Source: Bacteroidales bacterium
GTDB lineage: Bacteria; Bacteroidota; Bacteroidia; Bacteroidales; ML635J-15
Length of the DNA stretch: 37,255 nucleotides
Reading direction: 5' to 3'
Assembly (NCBI GenBank): GCA_027858835.1
Contig: JAQIBY010000050.1
Location: 1 to 37,255, forward strand
Shown: positions 8,594 through 17,296 of the stretch, piece by piece
How the letters are laid out: every line of letters begins with the position of its first letter
Numbering within the stretch: position 1 is the stretch's first letter
The notes under the pieces: model-generated
Seen by the model: only the letters and a program-made list of their open reading frames with translations
Told to the model about the DNA's origin: nothing
Databases searched by the model: none
Translations under genes and position numbers: made by a program

Positions 8594-9315
8594 CTAACAC
8601 AGATTGGCAAAGCAGAACTGAATTACTCATCGGGAAGGAAGGGGTTGCAAAACTAAACCAATCCCACATTTTCATTGCAGGGCTCGGTGGTGTCGGTTCA
8701 TGGGCAGCAGAACATTTGGTGCGTGCAGGAATTGGAGAAATCACGCTTGTCGATGCCGATGTCATTACGGAAAGCAACTTAAATCGACAACTCCTAGCAC
8801 TTCAAAGTACTATAGGAATGAACAAAGTGGATGTAATGAAAAATCGCTTATTGGATATTAATCCGGAATTAATTATCCATGCTCGCAAAGCATTTCTGAC
8901 TGAAGTAAACCGTGAGCTTTTGTTAACGGAATCATACGATTATGTTTTAGATTGCATTGACACGCTTACGCCGAAAATCAACTTAATCACCTATTGCCTT
9001 GAACATAAACTACCGCTGATATCATCGCTGGGCTCCGGCGCAAAAATGAATCACACCTCCGTTAAAATAGCAGATATCAGCAAATCACACAATTGCATGT
9101 TGGGGAGAATGCTGAGGAAACGATTGCATAAACTCGGAATTTACAAGGGATTCAAAGTAGTTTTTTCAGATGAATTACCCCGGAAAGAAGCGGTTATTTT
9201 AGAAACCGGACTTAATAAAAAATCAAATGCCGGAACAATTTCTTATTTACCCTCGATTTTCGGAAGTATGTTAGCAGGCGAAGTCATACAGGATATATTA
9301 AAAAAGCAAGCTTAA
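8590..9315 (+). CDS. tcdA: tRNA threonylcarbamoyladenosine dehydratase
   Basis: A 241-residue cytoplasmic E1/ThiF-like enzyme that uses ATP to cyclise the t6A base next to some tRNA anticodons (ct6A). The nucleotide-binding loop GLGGVGSWAAE (31-41) is followed by the TLVDADVITESNLNRQ segment (52-67), where the Asp and the Arg/Gln contact ATP. DCIDTLTPK and SSLGSGAKM are further conserved blocks, and the length is normal for TcdA. Its ATG overlaps the tatD stop codon (ATGA), which implies translational coupling. The other possible annotation is a generic ThiF/HesA protein, but N-terminal QSRTELLIGKEG is characteristic of the TcdA/YgdL group. Confidence 0.92.
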   Translation: MTNTDWQSRTELLIGKEGVAKLNQSHIFIAGLGGVGSWAAEHLVRAGIGEITLVDADVITESNLNRQLLALQSTIGMNKVDVMKNRLLDINPELIIHARKAFLTEVNRELLLTESYDYVLDCIDTLTPKINLITYCLEHKLPLISSLGSGAKMNHTSVKIADISKSHNCMLGRMLRKRLHKLGIYKGFKVVFSDELPRKEAVILETGLNKKSNAGTISYLPSIFGSMLAGEVIQDILKKQA

Positions 9316-9371
9316 TTCAATCCCATCTATTTTTTTTCTATATTGCATGAAAACCATAAAATAACGAAATC

Positions 9372-11579
9372 ATGCAAGTTCTTTCATTCAAACAAACGAT
9401 CGTTCTGTTGATTGTTTTATTAATGCAAAGTCCCTTCACTCAATCACAGATTTTAAAAAATACGTTTCCCGAAAAAATTGGAAAAAGCCGTGGTGTTCCT
9501 GCCAAACCGGCGTTTGTTAATTATAAACAATCAGACAATACCAATGTCATCATTAAACCCTTTGGTGATGCAATTATAAATTGGGCAGAAACTAAAGACG
9601 GATATTGCGTTTTACATAATGCATCAGGCGATTTGGTTTATGCAGTTAAAGATGATTCCGGTTTTTTGATTCCTTCAAAACAACTTGCACACAGCACCCG
9701 GGAACGGAGATCTCCGGAAATTGAATTTATCCAAAATATCCCGAGACATCTCCGTTTTTCAGAAGCGCAAAAATCTGTATTACAAACTGCACATAAGTTT
9801 TATCAAAACAAATACGTAAAAAATCCGGGAAGCTTTCCCACCACCGGTAATCCAAAACTATTGGTAATTCTTGCAAATTTTTCAGACAGCTCACCCCTAT
9901 ATACTCAATCACAGTTAGACCAACCGATGAATCAAACAAATTATAGCGGGAAAGGCTGTTTAAATGAATATTTTTATGAAGCCTCATTTGGACAACTAGA
10001 TATTCAGATTACAGTTACAAACTGGGTGCAAGTCGGAAACACACACGATTATTATGCCCCTGAATCAAAATGGGGTGAATTTGCATTTGATGCAATTTCT
10101 GCTGCAGACGCAAGCCTTGATTTCTCGCAATATGATAATGACAACGACGGAACAGTGGAAGCCATTGCAATAATTCACCAAGGCGCAGGACAAGAAGCAT
10201 CCTACGACACAAATGACATCTGGTCACATATGTGGACACTTGAAGAAGCCGGATACAGTGCTGTGCAGCGAGTTTTTGACGGAGTTGAACTCAACACATA
10301 CATTTGCCAGGCAGAGGATGATGCTACGGGTAACATCAATACAATCGGCATGATGGCGCATGAAATCGGGCATTTACTCGGCGCCCCTGATTTTTATGAT
10401 ACAGATTATACAAATCCGGATTATCGAGGCACAGGATTTTGGGATTTGCAAGCAGACGGTTCATGGAACGGGACACCAATGGGATCACAGCCGGCGCATC
10501 CCAATATTTTCACGAAGATATACTACTACAACTGGTTGGAGGCATCTGAACTTAGCAGCCCAATAACCATCAACATGTTGGCTACAGATTTAGGAGAACA
10601 AGCCTATTATTTTACAACAACAAACACAAATGAATATTTTCTGATTGAAAACCGCCAACATACGGGCTTCAATAGCATGGTCCCCGGTGCAGGATTACTC
10701 ATTTATCATGTGGATCAAGATTATATTGATGCACATTTTGAAGACAATGACATTAATGCCGCAGCACATATGGGACTTTACATAAAGGATGCAGGAAATA
10801 ACAGCAACATTGATGATGATGATTGTCCTTTTCCGGGCAGTTCAATTAACACCCAATTTACGGATTTCAGTGCGCCTTCAGCATTAAACTGGAGCGGTGC
10901 CCCAACCAACAAATCGATGACAAATATTGCAGGAAATTACACGATGACTTCCTTTGATTTCATGGGAGGACACGGCTGCGTACCACCTCCACTGCAATGT
11001 TCAGATTTAACAAGCACAGCAATTTCTGACAATTCAATAAGCCTGCAATGGACACGCGGGATGGGCGAAAAAGTATTACTCCTAGCAAAAGAAGGAAGTC
11101 CGGTTGATATTGACCCGCAAGCAAATATCCCTTATATTGCAAATACTGAATTCGGATTGGGAGAATCACTTGCCTCCGGGATTTTTGCAATGTATTACGA
11201 GGACGGAAACTCATGTGTTGTAAGCGGATTAGATGCCGGAACGGAATATCACTTTGCTGCCTACGAAGCCTTTGCAACGAATAATTGTTACACATTACCA
11301 GCAGCTGACGGAAGTTTTACTACGACCGGAACTCAAACTGCATTATCTCCATTAAAAGACATGGAAATAAGCATATTTTACAATTCTGAAAATTTGTTAA
11401 TTGATTATCCGGAACAATTAAAGCAAGCACATATAGAGATAATCAACATAACGGGGCAATGCATACGAAACGAAAAAATACGACATACTGTCCCTGTGAG
11501 TGACTTGCCGACAGGTGTTTATGTCCTGAGGATAAGTATTGGCAATCAAAAAGTTTACTTCGAGCGATTTGTAAAATAA
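9372..11579 (+). CDS. Secreted M6-family metalloprotease with T9SS sorting domain
   Basis: A 735-residue exported protease. It has an N-terminal signal peptide (hydrophobic stretch about 8-22), a propeptide-like region to about residue 155, and an M6 (immune inhibitor A-like) peptidase domain starting near NPKLLVILANFSD. The zinc site is HEIGHLLGAPDFYD (330-343), with two His and a downstream Asp. Two aspartate-rich stretches, DNDNDG (255-260) and DDDDCP, look like calcium-binding sites. A fibronectin III-like domain (about 540-650) follows. The last ~75 residues (IEIINITGQCIRNEK, LPTGVYVLRIS, FERFVK) form a type A sorting domain for the type IX secretion system. The protein is therefore probably exported and anchored or released at the cell surface. 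Substrate unknown. Confidence 0.93.
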   Translation: MQVLSFKQTIVLLIVLLMQSPFTQSQILKNTFPEKIGKSRGVPAKPAFVNYKQSDNTNVIIKPFGDAIINWAETKDGYCVLHNASGDLVYAVKDDSGFLIPSKQLAHSTRERRSPEIEFIQNIPRHLRFSEAQKSVLQTAHKFYQNKYVKNPGSFPTTGNPKLLVILANFSDSSPLYTQSQLDQPMNQTNYSGKGCLNEYFYEASFGQLDIQITVTNWVQVGNTHDYYAPESKWGEFAFDAISAADASLDFSQYDNDNDGTVEAIAIIHQGAGQEASYDTNDIWSHMWTLEEAGYSAVQRVFDGVELNTYICQAEDDATGNINTIGMMAHEIGHLLGAPDFYDTDYTNPDYRGTGFWDLQADGSWNGTPMGSQPAHPNIFTKIYYYNWLEASELSSPITINMLATDLGEQAYYFTTTNTNEYFLIENRQHTGFNSMVPGAGLLIYHVDQDYIDAHFEDNDINAAAHMGLYIKDAGNNSNIDDDDCPFPGSSINTQFTDFSAPSALNWSGAPTNKSMTNIAGNYTMTSFDFMGGHGCVPPPLQCSDLTSTAISDNSISLQWTRGMGEKVLLLAKEGSPVDIDPQANIPYIANTEFGLGESLASGIFAMYYEDGNSCVVSGLDAGTEYHFAAYEAFATNNCYTLPAADGSFTTTGTQTALSPLKDMEISIFYNSENLLIDYPEQLKQAHIEIINITGQCIRNEKIRHTVPVSDLPTGVYVLRISIGNQKVYFERFVK

Positions 11580-11610
11580 GGGAAAATAAACATCAGCCAT
11601 AGATTTTCAT

Positions 11611-11618
11611 TACCTTTG
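11611..11618 (+). promoter_or_regulatory. Candidate -7 element for the acyltransferase gene
   Basis: TACCTTTG exactly matches the Bacteroidota -7 consensus and lies 14 bases before the ATG at 11633. No TTG is found 19-21 bp upstream, so the -33 half is weak or absent. Confidence 0.5.
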
Positions 11619-11632
11619 TCCAAAACTCAGCT

Positions 11633-12961
11633 ATGGACAGAAAACCTTATTGGTTTAGACTTGACAATGCAGCAAAGATTTTTCCTGCTGTTTCTGACCG
11701 CGAATTAACTTCGGTATTTCGCATTTCTTTCCATTTGAAACAACCGGTCAAAATCGGAGCACTGCAAAGAGCTTTAGAAAAAACCTATGAGCGTTTCCCC
11801 TATTTTAACGTTCACCTGAAACACGGTTTTTTCTGGCATTATCTTGAGCAACATAATGGAATTCCACAAGTTGAAGCAGATATATGGCCGCCAATGGAAG
11901 CGTTTCAAACCAAATTTGTGCATGATAGATTGTATCGGGTTAGGGCACGCGGACGGCAAATAAGTTTGGAAATGATGCATTCGGTAAGCGACGGCGGCGG
12001 CGGAATGCAATTTCTTAACAGTTTATTTCTGACTTACCTGAGAGAATTGGGATACGATATTCCTACACCGAAATATTTTATGGACATCGATGAATCTCCA
12101 AAAGCCTATGAATTTGAAGATTCTTACAAAAAGTATTTCCAAAAAGGGATTCCTCCAAACGTACCTAAAAATAAAGCCTGGGCATTGCCTTTCGAGTTAA
12201 AATCAAAACCCCGTTTAAGCGTTATTCAGGCTGAAATTTCGTCAAATGACGTACTAGAAGCGGCAAAGTCTTTCAATATTAGTGTTACAGAGTTCTTGGC
12301 ATCGGTTTATACAGATGCACTGCAACAAATACACATTCAAATGCGAGAAAAAGGGATTAAGCAAAAACTCGGAATTATTCGAATGCAAATTCCTGTTAAT
12401 TTACGCCGAATTTTCCCGAGTAAAAGCATGCGAAATTTCACTTTATTTGCCCTGCCTGAAATTGACACACGCTTAGGAGAATACAGTTTTGAGGAAATTA
12501 CTCAAACGGTTCATCATTACATGAAACTGGAAACATATCCGAAACAAATTCATCGCATTATCAGTAGAAATGTCGGCTCAGAAAAACTGTTTTACGTACG
12601 AGCCATACCATTGTTTATCAAGGATGTGGTATTGGCAGCGAAACATAAAAGTTACGGAAATGCTCAATATTCTGGAGTCATGACAAACTTAGGACAAATT
12701 AAATATCCGGAGGAAATTGCAAGGCATATCGATGCAATATCTTGCACTCCGCCCCCGCCAAATACACGCACAAAAATAAATTGCAGTATTGCCAGTTTTG
12801 AAAATAAAATGATTGCCAGCTTTTGTAATATTACGGATTCGACTAAGTTGGAGCAACTATTTTTCAAAAAACTGGCTGATTTCAACATTCCTGTTAAAAT
12901 GTTATCTTGGGATGAAGTATTAACGAATAAACAAGATGCAAGCCATGACGATAATTTGTAA
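11633..12961 (+). CDS. Acyltransferase/condensation-fold protein ('alcohol acetyltransferase'-like)
   Basis: A 442-residue soluble protein that resembles the chloramphenicol-acetyltransferase/condensation superfamily, including proteins annotated as alcohol acetyltransferases. The N-terminus (RALEKTYERFPYFNVHLKHGFFW) has the expected 'acceptor-side' pattern. The active-site motif is MHSVSDGGGG, with His116 and Asp120; the first His of the classic HHxxxDG is replaced by Met, but the catalytic second His is kept. A second block, RIFPSKSMRNFTLFALPEID, resembles the conserved mid-domain of the family. The stop codon overlaps the start of the zinc-ribbon membrane protein gene, so the two are probably translated together. 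The acyl donor and acceptor are unknown, and the gene name should be treated as a fold label only. Confidence 0.72.
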   Translation: MDRKPYWFRLDNAAKIFPAVSDRELTSVFRISFHLKQPVKIGALQRALEKTYERFPYFNVHLKHGFFWHYLEQHNGIPQVEADIWPPMEAFQTKFVHDRLYRVRARGRQISLEMMHSVSDGGGGMQFLNSLFLTYLRELGYDIPTPKYFMDIDESPKAYEFEDSYKKYFQKGIPPNVPKNKAWALPFELKSKPRLSVIQAEISSNDVLEAAKSFNISVTEFLASVYTDALQQIHIQMREKGIKQKLGIIRMQIPVNLRRIFPSKSMRNFTLFALPEIDTRLGEYSFEEITQTVHHYMKLETYPKQIHRIISRNVGSEKLFYVRAIPLFIKDVVLAAKHKSYGNAQYSGVMTNLGQIKYPEEIARHIDAISCTPPPPNTRTKINCSIASFENKMIASFCNITDSTKLEQLFFKKLADFNIPVKMLSWDEVLTNKQDASHDDNL

Positions 12962-13631
12962 ACATTGCGGAGTAGAACTTGAAAAAAGCATGGATAAATG
13001 TCCGTTATGTCACTTATCTCCGGGCGAAGAGGCTACAGAACAAAATTTTCGGGCGAATAAATCAGTGATGCTGATTAAGCAAAAAATGAATTTGTGGCTT
13101 GCGTTTACGGTGATTTCATTCAGCACAATCGCATTTACCATTCTGATTAATTTAATAATTGACAGCAGTTTAAATTGGTCATTATATGTTGCAGGATCCG
13201 TTTTCAGTGCATGGGCATATTATACGATTTACACATTTTTCAAGCATTACATTTTTATGTGGGTCCCTTTAGCATTAAGTGTCACATTAGGAAACTTACT
13301 GCTAATTGATGCCTTGTCAGGTGGAAACTTTTGGTTTTTTAAACTTGGTTTTCCCATTGCAAGCGGAGCATTTATCTTGTCGGGGATTTTTCATTTCATT
13401 AGCCGTCATGTGAAATATCAGGGCTTTAATCTCTTGGGATATGCACTACTTGTCATTGTGGCTCTCTCTTTAATTATCGAAAGTTCTATTGGATTGTACA
13501 AAACTGATGAAATTCATTTATGGTGGTCGTTGTTTGTAGCTATATCCGCAACCCCGATTTCATTAATTTTATTATTTATTCATTACAGATTGGGTAAAGG
13601 GAATGATCTTAAAAGTTTTTTCCACATTTAA
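12936..13631 (+). CDS. Zinc-ribbon membrane protein, DUF6320-like
   Basis: A 231-residue membrane protein. The N-terminus carries a zinc ribbon (CKHCGVELEKSMDKCPLC, two CxxC pairs, about residues 8-25), followed by a soluble linker and about six hydrophobic segments from residue 50 onward. This architecture, beside an acyltransferase-like gene, matches what I remember of DUF6320 proteins. The frame can start at 12936 or at a second ATG at 12945; both overlap the upstream gene (26 or 17 bases). The 3' end overlaps the convergent hybrid kinase gene by 23 bp. No enzymatic motif is seen. It may recruit or anchor the acyltransferase at the membrane, which is inference from gene order. Confidence 0.75.
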   Translation: MQAMTIICKHCGVELEKSMDKCPLCHLSPGEEATEQNFRANKSVMLIKQKMNLWLAFTVISFSTIAFTILINLIIDSSLNWSLYVAGSVFSAWAYYTIYTFFKHYIFMWVPLALSVTLGNLLLIDALSGGNFWFFKLGFPIASGAFILSGIFHFISRHVKYQGFNLLGYALLVIVALSLIIESSIGLYKTDEIHLWWSLFVAISATPISLILLFIHYRLGKGNDLKSFFHI

Positions 13632-16464
13632 TAAAAATTTCTACGACCGAAGCTTTTAAAGATTCAATTGTAACCGGCTTAACAGCAATACTATCCATTC
13701 CAATTTCATAGGCTTTGGCTTTTATTTCATCCGTTGCGCTGGCGGTTAATGCAATCACCGGAATCATATTATTTTCAGGAAGATTTGCTTTGATTCTTTC
13801 AAAAGCATCAAATCCGTTAAGCTCAGGCATTTGAATATCCATCAGCACCAAATCAGGCATTTTCTCAATTGCAATTTCAGCCGCTTGATTCCCGTCTTCC
13901 GCTTCTAACACTATAGCTGACGGCCATAGCTTATTCAGCATTCGTCTTATCAAAATGCGATTAATATCAACATCCTCAGCAATTAAAAAAGTCAAATGAC
14001 TTCCTGTCATAAGCGATGTGTTAATATCCAATACACCCGGTTCTTCACTAAAATTCTGCTCCTCAATTATATCTTTTAACTTTGAAAAATTCAGCGGTTT
14101 CATAATAAAGGAGCATTTTGCTGCAAACTCAGGGCAAATTATTTCAGAATCCAGTTTCTCAGCATTTGAATTTTGTAAGATAATAAGCCGAAAATTCACA
14201 TTTTGGGATTGCAGTTTTTTGAAAGAATCATTTTGCATCAATAAATTAATCGTATTTTCAGTACAATAAACATGCACCGGACAATCACCATCAAGCAATT
14301 TATTAATTAAGATTTCAACATCAGAAATTTCATAAACATGCTGATAAAACAGATTTAGTAAGCGATCATTTTCGCACAAGACATCCGATTCATCGCAAAA
14401 CAAAACGGACTGTTCTACATCGTGAAAAGAGAATTTCTGTGGATAATTTTCCGCTTTCTGACGGATTGTAAAAGCAAATTCACTTCCGACTTTAGGTTCA
14501 CTTTTGATTTTCAATACACCACCCATTAAGCGAATAATTCGGTCGGCTATTGTTAATCCCAAACCCGTACCGCCGTATTTTCGCGTTGTAGAAACATCTG
14601 CCTGAGAAAAAGGCTCAAGCAATGAATTTTTCACATCTTCACTTATGCCAATACCGGTATCAACCACCGCAATATGCAAATCAATCATTTGATCCCTTGG
14701 ATCAAAATTATCAAAACTCAACTCCAATACAATTTTCCCGGAATAGGTAAATTTTGAAGCATTGCCCAATAAATTGGTGAGTATTTGACGGAATCTCATG
14801 GCGTCAATATTCAGTAATTCCGGGGGTTGATTTTTTAAATCAAATCCCAATTCGATATCTTTATCAATAGTTGCCGGATTAATTAAGTCAAGTGCTTGTT
14901 CGCAAATTTGAATTATGTTTTCATTACTATTATGCAAACGAATTTTGTCTGCCTCAATTTTCGACAAATCCAACACATCATTAATAATCCCCATTAAGGC
15001 ATTTGCTGACACTGATATATGTTCAAGAAACTTTCGTTGTTGCTCATCTAATTTTGAATTTTCTAAAAGCGAGGTAAAGCCGATTACACCATTTAAAGGA
15101 GTTCGGATTTCATGACTCATATTTGCAAGAAAATGCCCTTTCGCACGATTTGCATTTTCTGCATTCTTTGCAAATTGTTCAGCGGCCTTCTTTGATTCAA
15201 TTAATGCTTGATTGGATTCAACGATTGCTTTTTGTGTTTCTTTACGCTCAAGAATGCTTGCCATTATGTATGAAAATGAGATGAGCATACGTTTTTCAAA
15301 GGCAGTGATGTGATGAAAATCCTTCACAAAATCAAAACCAATAAAGCCCATACATTTATTGCCTTTTATTAATGGATAGGTAATCAGGCTTTTAATATTT
15401 TGTGGCGATAAAATGGCTTTCAAATTTCCTTCTGGCAAATCCGGTACACTTTTAACAATCAGCGCCTCTCCTTTCAAATGTGGCCTTGTCCATTCGGGAA
15501 TTCTATCAATTGGCACTTCCTGTAAATTTTCTATTTCAGGTAATATTCCCTTTGCACACCATTCATGCGTATTGTTTGTTGTTTTTTTCTCAAAATTATA
15601 ATCAAATCCATAAACCCTATCAGCATGAATATGCTCACCAATCATTCTGAAATATTTTTGTATAGCATTATCAACTTCATCAATCGATAAGTCAATACTC
15701 TCTGTGGCAATTTCAAAAATCAGATTTTGCACCTCGATTTCACGCTCCAACATCTTTTCAGCCTCTACACGCGATGTAATATCATCAAGAAAAAGCCAGG
15801 CACCATTAATCGTTTGCCGGTTATACTCGGGTTCGATATATATTTTCAGCCAGGAGGATTTCCCCCACTTTGAGATATATTTGGCCTCAAACGATTGTGA
15901 TTTTCCATCGCTTAAAGTGTGCTTTAATTTTTGCGAAAAGCCTTGTTTCACCAACAAGTCAAATTCGAGCATGTTGATTTCCATGGTGGCTTGGCGAGAT
16001 GGTGATTCTAACATCTTAACAACACTCGGATTACAATAAAGAATACGTCCTGAGTGATTTACAATGACAATTCCAACATATGATTTTTCGGCAATCTGAA
16101 AGAAAATAGATTTACTTGCAATTCGTGTCTGATTTTCAACCACACAGAGAAAATGATTATCATCAATTGGAAAGACTTTGAGCAAATAATCAATCACGTT
16201 CTCAACTCGAACAAAAGCATGTTTGGTGTCCATTTCTTGGCTTGCTTCAGCAAGTAAATCTTCAATATGAAAACTACTTATTTCCTCATCAATTGTATTT
16301 AGACTATGACCTTTAAGATGTTTATTTTCAGGGGTTATAAACATTAAAAACACCGGGGTATCTTTAACACGCTCAAAATGATTATTCGGTAGTTTTTCAT
16401 AGACAGCATAACCAAACTCGCTAATACCGGGGATTGATTTATTCATAAGCTCGTTTTTTATCAC
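13609..16464 (-). CDS. Hybrid sensor histidine kinase / response regulator
   Basis: A 951-residue cytoplasmic hybrid kinase with no transmembrane segment. From the N-terminus: a PAS-like region (about 12-110), a PAS domain (about 122-235, GIVIVNHSGRILYCNPS), a GAF-like domain (about 245-405), a coiled linker, HisKA with the phosphorylatable His451 in MSHEIRTPLNG, and an HATPase_c domain (NLLGNASKF, DTGIGI, GGTGLGLTI, about 555-670). Next comes a degenerate receiver-like segment (about 685-800) and then a true receiver (about 824-946), with the acidic pair near 830, Asp876 in LVLMDIQMPE and Lys929 in AVKP. The output is phosphotransfer to a separate partner, not a DNA-binding domain. The input signal is unknown; the GAF and PAS domains suggest a cytosolic ligand or redox cue. 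It has its own promoter. Confidence 0.93.
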   Translation of the reverse strand: MIKNELMNKSIPGISEFGYAVYEKLPNNHFERVKDTPVFLMFITPENKHLKGHSLNTIDEEISSFHIEDLLAEASQEMDTKHAFVRVENVIDYLLKVFPIDDNHFLCVVENQTRIASKSIFFQIAEKSYVGIVIVNHSGRILYCNPSVVKMLESPSRQATMEINMLEFDLLVKQGFSQKLKHTLSDGKSQSFEAKYISKWGKSSWLKIYIEPEYNRQTINGAWLFLDDITSRVEAEKMLEREIEVQNLIFEIATESIDLSIDEVDNAIQKYFRMIGEHIHADRVYGFDYNFEKKTTNNTHEWCAKGILPEIENLQEVPIDRIPEWTRPHLKGEALIVKSVPDLPEGNLKAILSPQNIKSLITYPLIKGNKCMGFIGFDFVKDFHHITAFEKRMLISFSYIMASILERKETQKAIVESNQALIESKKAAEQFAKNAENANRAKGHFLANMSHEIRTPLNGVIGFTSLLENSKLDEQQRKFLEHISVSANALMGIINDVLDLSKIEADKIRLHNSNENIIQICEQALDLINPATIDKDIELGFDLKNQPPELLNIDAMRFRQILTNLLGNASKFTYSGKIVLELSFDNFDPRDQMIDLHIAVVDTGIGISEDVKNSLLEPFSQADVSTTRKYGGTGLGLTIADRIIRLMGGVLKIKSEPKVGSEFAFTIRQKAENYPQKFSFHDVEQSVLFCDESDVLCENDRLLNLFYQHVYEISDVEILINKLLDGDCPVHVYCTENTINLLMQNDSFKKLQSQNVNFRLIILQNSNAEKLDSEIICPEFAAKCSFIMKPLNFSKLKDIIEEQNFSEEPGVLDINTSLMTGSHLTFLIAEDVDINRILIRRMLNKLWPSAIVLEAEDGNQAAEIAIEKMPDLVLMDIQMPELNGFDAFERIKANLPENNMIPVIALTASATDEIKAKAYEIGMDSIAVKPVTIESLKASVVEIFIKCGKNF

Positions 16465-16491
16465 ACAATAAAGCTAAGAAAAATTGTATAA

Positions 16492-16523
16492 CAAAAGTAG
16501 GTGATTTTACTTAGATTCACCAA
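16492..16523 (-). promoter_or_regulatory. Bacteroidota sigma promoter for the hybrid kinase
   Basis: Read on the minus strand: TTG (16523-16521), a 21-bp spacer, then TACTTTTG (16499-16492), an exact -7 consensus. It falls in the 64-bp gap after the HAD gene and 27 bases before the kinase ATG, so the kinase can be transcribed independently of the HAD gene. Confidence 0.65.
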
Positions 16524-16528
16524 CGAAA

Positions 16529-17224
16529 TTATGAGATTGAATTCAAAAGCTCAGACAGACTTTCAAATTCGTGAAATTCTTCATGCTCATGAGAAACCTG
16601 CTCATATTCCCAAGTGGTATGAAATGGGATATGCACAGCCTGTCCGTTCAATGCAATTACTGGCAAAACATCAGACTTTACCGAATTTCCTATCATCAAA
16701 AATTCTTCTGGCGTGATTGCAAGCTTTCGCAATAAAAGCTCGTAATTTGCAAGCTGCTTGTCACTCATTACTTCAACATGGTCAAAATAATGTTCTAGCC
16801 CCGATGCACGCAATTTTCGTTCCTGATCAAGCGCATCCCCTTTTGTGGCCAGCACCAACCGATAGTCAGTAGTTTGTAAATAATTCAGCGTTTCCTGAGC
16901 TCCGGGCAATAATTCAATCGGGGCATTCAGAATATCTTTTCCCAATGCAATAAGTTTTGCAATATTTTGCTGTGGAATTTGTCCATTACTTAATTGAATT
17001 CCAGTTTCTATCACTGATAAAACAAAGGGTTTCACTCCATATCCGTAAAATTCCATATTCTCAATCTCGGTTTGAAATAAGGCATTACGACAGGTTTTCT
17101 CATCGACAAAATCTGTCATCATACGAACAAACTCCATTTCCAAATCACGGAAACGCGTTTCATTCACCCACAAGGTATCATCCGCATCGAAAGCGACAAC
17201 TTTTATTTGTTCTGGAATATGCAT
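16529..17224 (-). CDS. HAD-family phosphatase (YjjG/haloacid dehalogenase-like)
   Basis: A 231-residue cytoplasmic HAD hydrolase. The motifs are complete: DADDTLWVNE (nucleophile Asp13 and acid/base Asp15), VLATKGD (motif II, Thr), a Lys in the MSDK region (motif III) and MIGNSVKSDVLPV (motif IV). The small helical cap sits between motif I and II, and WVNE after the DxDxT core resembles HAD hydrolases of the YjjG-like type. These proteins dephosphorylate nucleotides or sugar phosphates; the substrate cannot be predicted. It is 72 bp downstream of the DEAD-box helicase gene and may be co-transcribed with it. Confidence 0.88.
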   Translation of the reverse strand: MHIPEQIKVVAFDADDTLWVNETRFRDLEMEFVRMMTDFVDEKTCRNALFQTEIENMEFYGYGVKPFVLSVIETGIQLSNGQIPQQNIAKLIALGKDILNAPIELLPGAQETLNYLQTTDYRLVLATKGDALDQERKLRASGLEHYFDHVEVMSDKQLANYELLLRKLAITPEEFLMIGNSVKSDVLPVIALNGQAVHIPFHTTWEYEQVSHEHEEFHEFESLSELLNSIS

Positions 17225-17296
17225 TTGCGTTCAGTTTTCACAAAGAAACAATAATGCAAAATAAAAAGAAAATATGTATGCTATAAAAAAACAAAA

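Noticed and set aside
14018-16039. Plus-strand ORFs opposite the hybrid kinase
   Set aside because: They lie within a well-supported minus-strand gene and have no recognisable content.
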